Assembly (NCBI GenBank): GCA_021792855.1
Contig: JAJYTW010000022.1
Span: 1 to 35,230 of the forward strand
DNA length: 35,230 bases
Source: Actinomycetes bacterium
GTDB taxonomy: Bacteria > Actinomycetota > Actinomycetes > Streptosporangiales > Streptosporangiaceae
Direction: 5' to 3'
Shown: piece after piece, positions 32,493 through 35,230 of the stretch
Position numbering within the stretch: the stretch's first letter is position 1
Layout: the number at the start of each line of letters is the position of its first letter
Translations under genes and position numbers: made by a program
Notes under the pieces: generated by a model
What the model was told of the DNA's origin: nothing
What the model saw: only the letters and a program-made list of their open reading frames with translations
The model's database searches: none

Positions 32493-34976
32493 ATGAGTAC
32501 CGATGTTCACGCACGGCAGGCGACATCCGGGCCGGCCGATGTGGAATCCGTCCTCGCGACACTGAACTGCGGCCGGGACGGCCTGACCGGGGCGGAGGCG
32601 GCCCGCCGGCTCGCTGATACCGGGCCGAACGCGATTCCCGAGCGGCACCGCAGCCTGATCGCCGAGTTCGGGTCCTACTTCTGGGGCCCGATCCCGTGGA
32701 TGATCGAGGTCGCCCTGATCCTGTCCGCCGTGCTGCGGCACTGGGCCGACACGATCATCGTGGGCGTGCTGCTGTGCGTCAACGCGCTGGTCGGGTTCTG
32801 GCAGGAACGCACCGCGGCGGACGCGGTCGCCGCGCTGAAGAGTCAGCTAGCGCTGCGGGCCACGGTACGGCGGGATGGCGACTGGGCCGAGGTGGACGCG
32901 GCGGATCTGGTCCCCGGCGACCTGGTGCGGATCAGGCTCGGCGACATCGTCCCCGCCGACGTGATGCTGCTGGACGGCGATTACCTGCGGGTCGACCAGT
33001 CGGCGCTGACCGGCGAGTCACTGCCCGCCGACAAGCGCGCGGGGGAGACGGCATACTCCGGGTCGGTGGTCGCGCAGGGCAGCATGACAGCGATCGTCAC
33101 GCAGACCGGCCAGTCGACGTACTTCGGCAAGACCACCAGGCTGGTGGCCTCCGCCGCGCCCGCGTCGCACTTCCAGCGGGCGGTGCTGATGATCGGCGAC
33201 TACCTGATCTGGCTCAGCCTGGCCCTGGTCGCGGTGCTGGTGCTGGTCGAGATATTCCGCGGCGCCGCGGTGCTGACCCTGCTGCAGTTCGCCCTGATCC
33301 TGACGGTCGCCGCGATCCCGGTGGCGATGCCGGCCGTGCTGTCGGTCACGATGGCGGTCGGCGCGACGGCGCTGTCGAAGATGAAGGCGATAGTCACCCG
33401 GCTTGAGTCGATCGAGGAGATGGCCGGCATCGACGTGCTGTGCTCGGACAAGACCGGCACGCTGACCCAGAACCGGCTCACGCTCGGCGACCCGGTCCCG
33501 GCCGGCGGCATCGATGCGGATCAGGTGATCCTGGCCGCAGCGCTGGCCTCGCAGCCGGGTACCGGCGATGCGATCGACCAGGCGGTCCTCACCGCCGCCG
33601 GGAACGGTGCGCTGGCCGGGTACGAACAGTCCAGGTTCGTGCCGTTCGACCCGGTCAGCAAGCGCACCGAGGCGCAGGTGAGCACCGGCGGGACCGCGTT
33701 CACGGTGACCAAGGGCGCGCCGCAGGTCGTGCTCACGCTGTGCGGCGGCGCCGACTCGGGGGCGGCGGCCGAGGTGGACCGGCTTGCCGCCCGCGGTTAC
33801 CGGACGCTGGGTGTGGCCCGGCGGGACGATGGCCAGGGCTGGCGGTTCCTCGGCCTGCTGCCGCTGTCCGATCCGCCGAGGGAGGATTCGGCCGACACCA
33901 TCCGCCGGGCGGCCGAGCACGGCGTCACGGTCAAGATGCTGACCGGCGACAACGTGGCGATCGCGCGGGAGATCTCGGCGCAGGTCGGGCTGGGCACCCG
34001 GATCGAGCCTGCCGGGCAGGTGCTGCCCGGCCAGGCCACCGAGCACGCCGCCGCCTCGGTCGCCGAGCGGATCGAGTCCCTGGACGGCTTCGCCGAGGTG
34101 TTTCCCGAGCACAAGTACCTGATCGTCAAGGCGCTGCAGGCCAGGGGCCACATCGTCGGGATGACCGGCGATGGGGTGAACGACGCGCCCGCGCTGAAGC
34201 AGGCGGACACCGGGGTGGCCGTGCAGGGTGCGACCGACGCCGCCCGGGCGGCGGCGGACCTGGTGCTGACCGCTCCCGGGCTGTCGGTCATCGTGTCCGC
34301 GATCGAGCAGGCCAGGAAGATCTTCGAGCGGATGAACTCCTATGCGATCTACCGGGTCACCGAGACCATCCGGATCGTGCTGTTCGTGGTCGCCGCGATG
34401 GTGGCGTTCGACTTCTATCCGATCACCGCGATCCTGATCATCCTGCTCGCGCTCTTCAACGATCTGCCGATCATGACGATCGCGGTCGACAATACGCAGG
34501 TCGATCCGGCGCCGGTGAGCTGGCAGATGCGCCGGGTGCTCACGGTCGCCACGGTGCTCGGCGTGATCGGGGTGATCGAGACCTTCGGGCTGCTCGCGCT
34601 GGCCGAGGTCTGGCTGCATCTGAGCGTGGTGGAGATCCAGAGCCTGATCTTTCTCAAGCTCGCGGTGGCCGGGCACCTGACCCTGTTCGTGGCGCGCAGC
34701 CGCGGGCCGTTCCTGGCCCGGCCGTGGCCGGCCCCGGCGATGCTCTGGTCGGCCATCGGCACGAAGGTCCTGGCGACCCTGCTGGTCGGGTTTGGGTTCG
34801 GGCTGATCACCCCGATCAGCTGGCCGCTGGTCGGCCTGGTGTGGGGGTACGCGATCGCCTGGGTGTTCATCGAGGACGCCGCCAAGCTGGCCGTCTACCG
34901 GCACCTCAGCCGGACCGGCCGGCATCACCTGAAGTTCCTCGGTCGGCTCCAGGAGCGGGCGCACCCGGGCGCCTGA
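32493..34976 (+). CDS. PMA1-type (P3A) proton-pumping P-type ATPase
   Basis: An 827-aa P-type ATPase. LTGAEAARRLADTGPNAIPE is the cation-ATPase N-terminal domain. LRVDQSALTGESLPADK is the actuator TGES loop. LTVAAIPVAMPAVLSVTMAV is M4, and CSDKTGTLTQNRL carries phosphorylated Asp319. The nucleotide domain has VTKGAPQVVL, and MLTGDNVAIA and GMTGDGVNDAPALKQADTGV form the hinge. M6 contains ALFNDLPIMTIAVDNTQ, whose Asp matches the proton-binding Asp of plasma-membrane H+-ATPases, and no CPx metal motif is present. It should export protons at the cost of ATP. The ATG at 32493 is used with GGGGG before it. There is no long autoinhibitory C-terminus like that of the plant enzyme. Confidence 0.93.
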   Translation: MSTDVHARQATSGPADVESVLATLNCGRDGLTGAEAARRLADTGPNAIPERHRSLIAEFGSYFWGPIPWMIEVALILSAVLRHWADTIIVGVLLCVNALVGFWQERTAADAVAALKSQLALRATVRRDGDWAEVDAADLVPGDLVRIRLGDIVPADVMLLDGDYLRVDQSALTGESLPADKRAGETAYSGSVVAQGSMTAIVTQTGQSTYFGKTTRLVASAAPASHFQRAVLMIGDYLIWLSLALVAVLVLVEIFRGAAVLTLLQFALILTVAAIPVAMPAVLSVTMAVGATALSKMKAIVTRLESIEEMAGIDVLCSDKTGTLTQNRLTLGDPVPAGGIDADQVILAAALASQPGTGDAIDQAVLTAAGNGALAGYEQSRFVPFDPVSKRTEAQVSTGGTAFTVTKGAPQVVLTLCGGADSGAAAEVDRLAARGYRTLGVARRDDGQGWRFLGLLPLSDPPREDSADTIRRAAEHGVTVKMLTGDNVAIAREISAQVGLGTRIEPAGQVLPGQATEHAAASVAERIESLDGFAEVFPEHKYLIVKALQARGHIVGMTGDGVNDAPALKQADTGVAVQGATDAARAAADLVLTAPGLSVIVSAIEQARKIFERMNSYAIYRVTETIRIVLFVVAAMVAFDFYPITAILIILLALFNDLPIMTIAVDNTQVDPAPVSWQMRRVLTVATVLGVIGVIETFGLLALAEVWLHLSVVEIQSLIFLKLAVAGHLTLFVARSRGPFLARPWPAPAMLWSAIGTKVLATLLVGFGFGLITPISWPLVGLVWGYAIAWVFIEDAAKLAVYRHLSRTGRHHLKFLGRLQERAHPGA

Positions 34977-34991
34977 CCGCACTCCGGTGGG

Positions 34992-35230
34992 CTAGCCGGT
35001 GAGCAGGGTGCGGCGCTCGGCCTCGATCGCCGCCAGCCGGGTCCGGCGCGGGTCGCCGGATTCGGTCAGGTGCCGTTCCTTCTCGGCCAGGGCGGCCGCG
35101 TAGGCGTCCGGCGCCGAGGCGAGCCGCTGTAGTTCGCCGGTGACTGACCGCAGTTCGGCGCGGAGCGCGTCCAGCCGGGCCTGGGCGTCCGCGACGTGCA
35201 GCCGGGCCGCGTCCGCCTCGGCGCGTTCCC
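34992..35230 (-). CDS. C-terminal end of an Ala/Arg/Glu-rich coiled-coil protein, 5' end cut by window
   Basis: 79 codons of a frame that runs off the right edge and stops with TAG at 34992-34994. Heptad-like stretches of Ala, Leu, Glu and Arg (ERAEADAARLHVADAQARLD, then LDALRAELRSVTGELQRLAS) suggest a coiled coil. A PDAYAAALAEKERHLTESGD segment is followed by a second short helix that ends in RRTLLTG. I do not recognise the family. No start codon is in the window. It converges on the ATPase gene with a 15-bp gap. Confidence 0.6.
   Translation of the reverse strand, partial: ERAEADAARLHVADAQARLDALRAELRSVTGELQRLASAPDAYAAALAEKERHLTESGDPRRTRLAAIEAERRTLLTG

Noticed and set aside
33018-34982. Long minus-strand open frame opposite the P-type ATPase
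   Set aside because: Composition is dominated by Arg, His, Gln and Asp, and it mirrors the ATPase frame.

Overview
The window is very GC-rich, densely coded DNA with GTG/TTG starts, strong third-position G/C bias and several leaderless-looking genes. Together with an F420-type luciferase-family oxidoreductase, two mycothiol-dependent maleylpyruvate isomerase-like proteins, an HbhA-like Lys/Ala-rich protein, a stand-alone LigD-type polymerase domain and a SigB/SigF-family sigma factor, this points to a high-GC actinomycete. A Streptomyces-, Streptosporangiales- or Frankia-like genus fits, but I cannot name one. I see no tRNA, rRNA, CRISPR array, insertion sequence or prophage gene. The window reads as chromosomal and has 30 protein genes, two of them cut by the window ends.

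Left part (1-8111): mostly single-gene metabolic units. They are the truncated F420-type oxidoreductase, two DinB/MDMPI-fold proteins, a D-amino-acid oxidase, a GNAT acetyltransferase, a sirtuin deacylase, an AMP-forming acyl-CoA ligase and a degenerate CbiX-like protein with a proline-rich repeat leader. Many of these start 6-7 nt after a TAnnnT box, as expected of leaderless mRNAs.

Middle-left (8185-13886): an XRE regulator sits downstream of an HbhA-like repeat protein. The HbhA-like gene has a clear -35/-10 promoter overlapped by two abutting 16-bp inverted repeats. Next come a NarL-type two-component pair, two small orphan genes (one an acidic tandem-repeat protein with no lysine) and a GT4-fold glycosyltransferase with a degenerate EX7E motif.

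Core (14338-25909): a compact signalling hub. In order it holds a MEDS-domain/RsbW-type kinase, a STAS anti-anti-sigma factor, an ANTAR-GAF-PAS-PP2C phosphatase, a hybrid histidine kinase with six HAMP units, GAF, HisKA, HATPase and REC, a GAF-ANTAR protein, a PAS-GAF-PP2C phosphatase, and a SigB/SigF-family sigma factor preceded by a promoter of its own class (GTTT-N14-GGGCAT). These are all the parts of a partner-switching circuit (kinase/anti-sigma, anti-anti-sigma, two phosphatases, sigma), plus two putative RNA-binding antiterminators and an osmosensor-like hybrid kinase. It is the most interesting system in the window.

Right part (26046-35230): a CorA-type Mg2+ channel with no ordinary start codon, a stand-alone LigD-type polymerase domain, a poly-Gln SHOCT protein, a cysteine-free carboxymuconolactone-decarboxylase-like protein, a large arylsulfatase, a YbhN-like membrane protein, a PMA1-type proton-pumping P-ATPase and the end of a coiled-coil protein.
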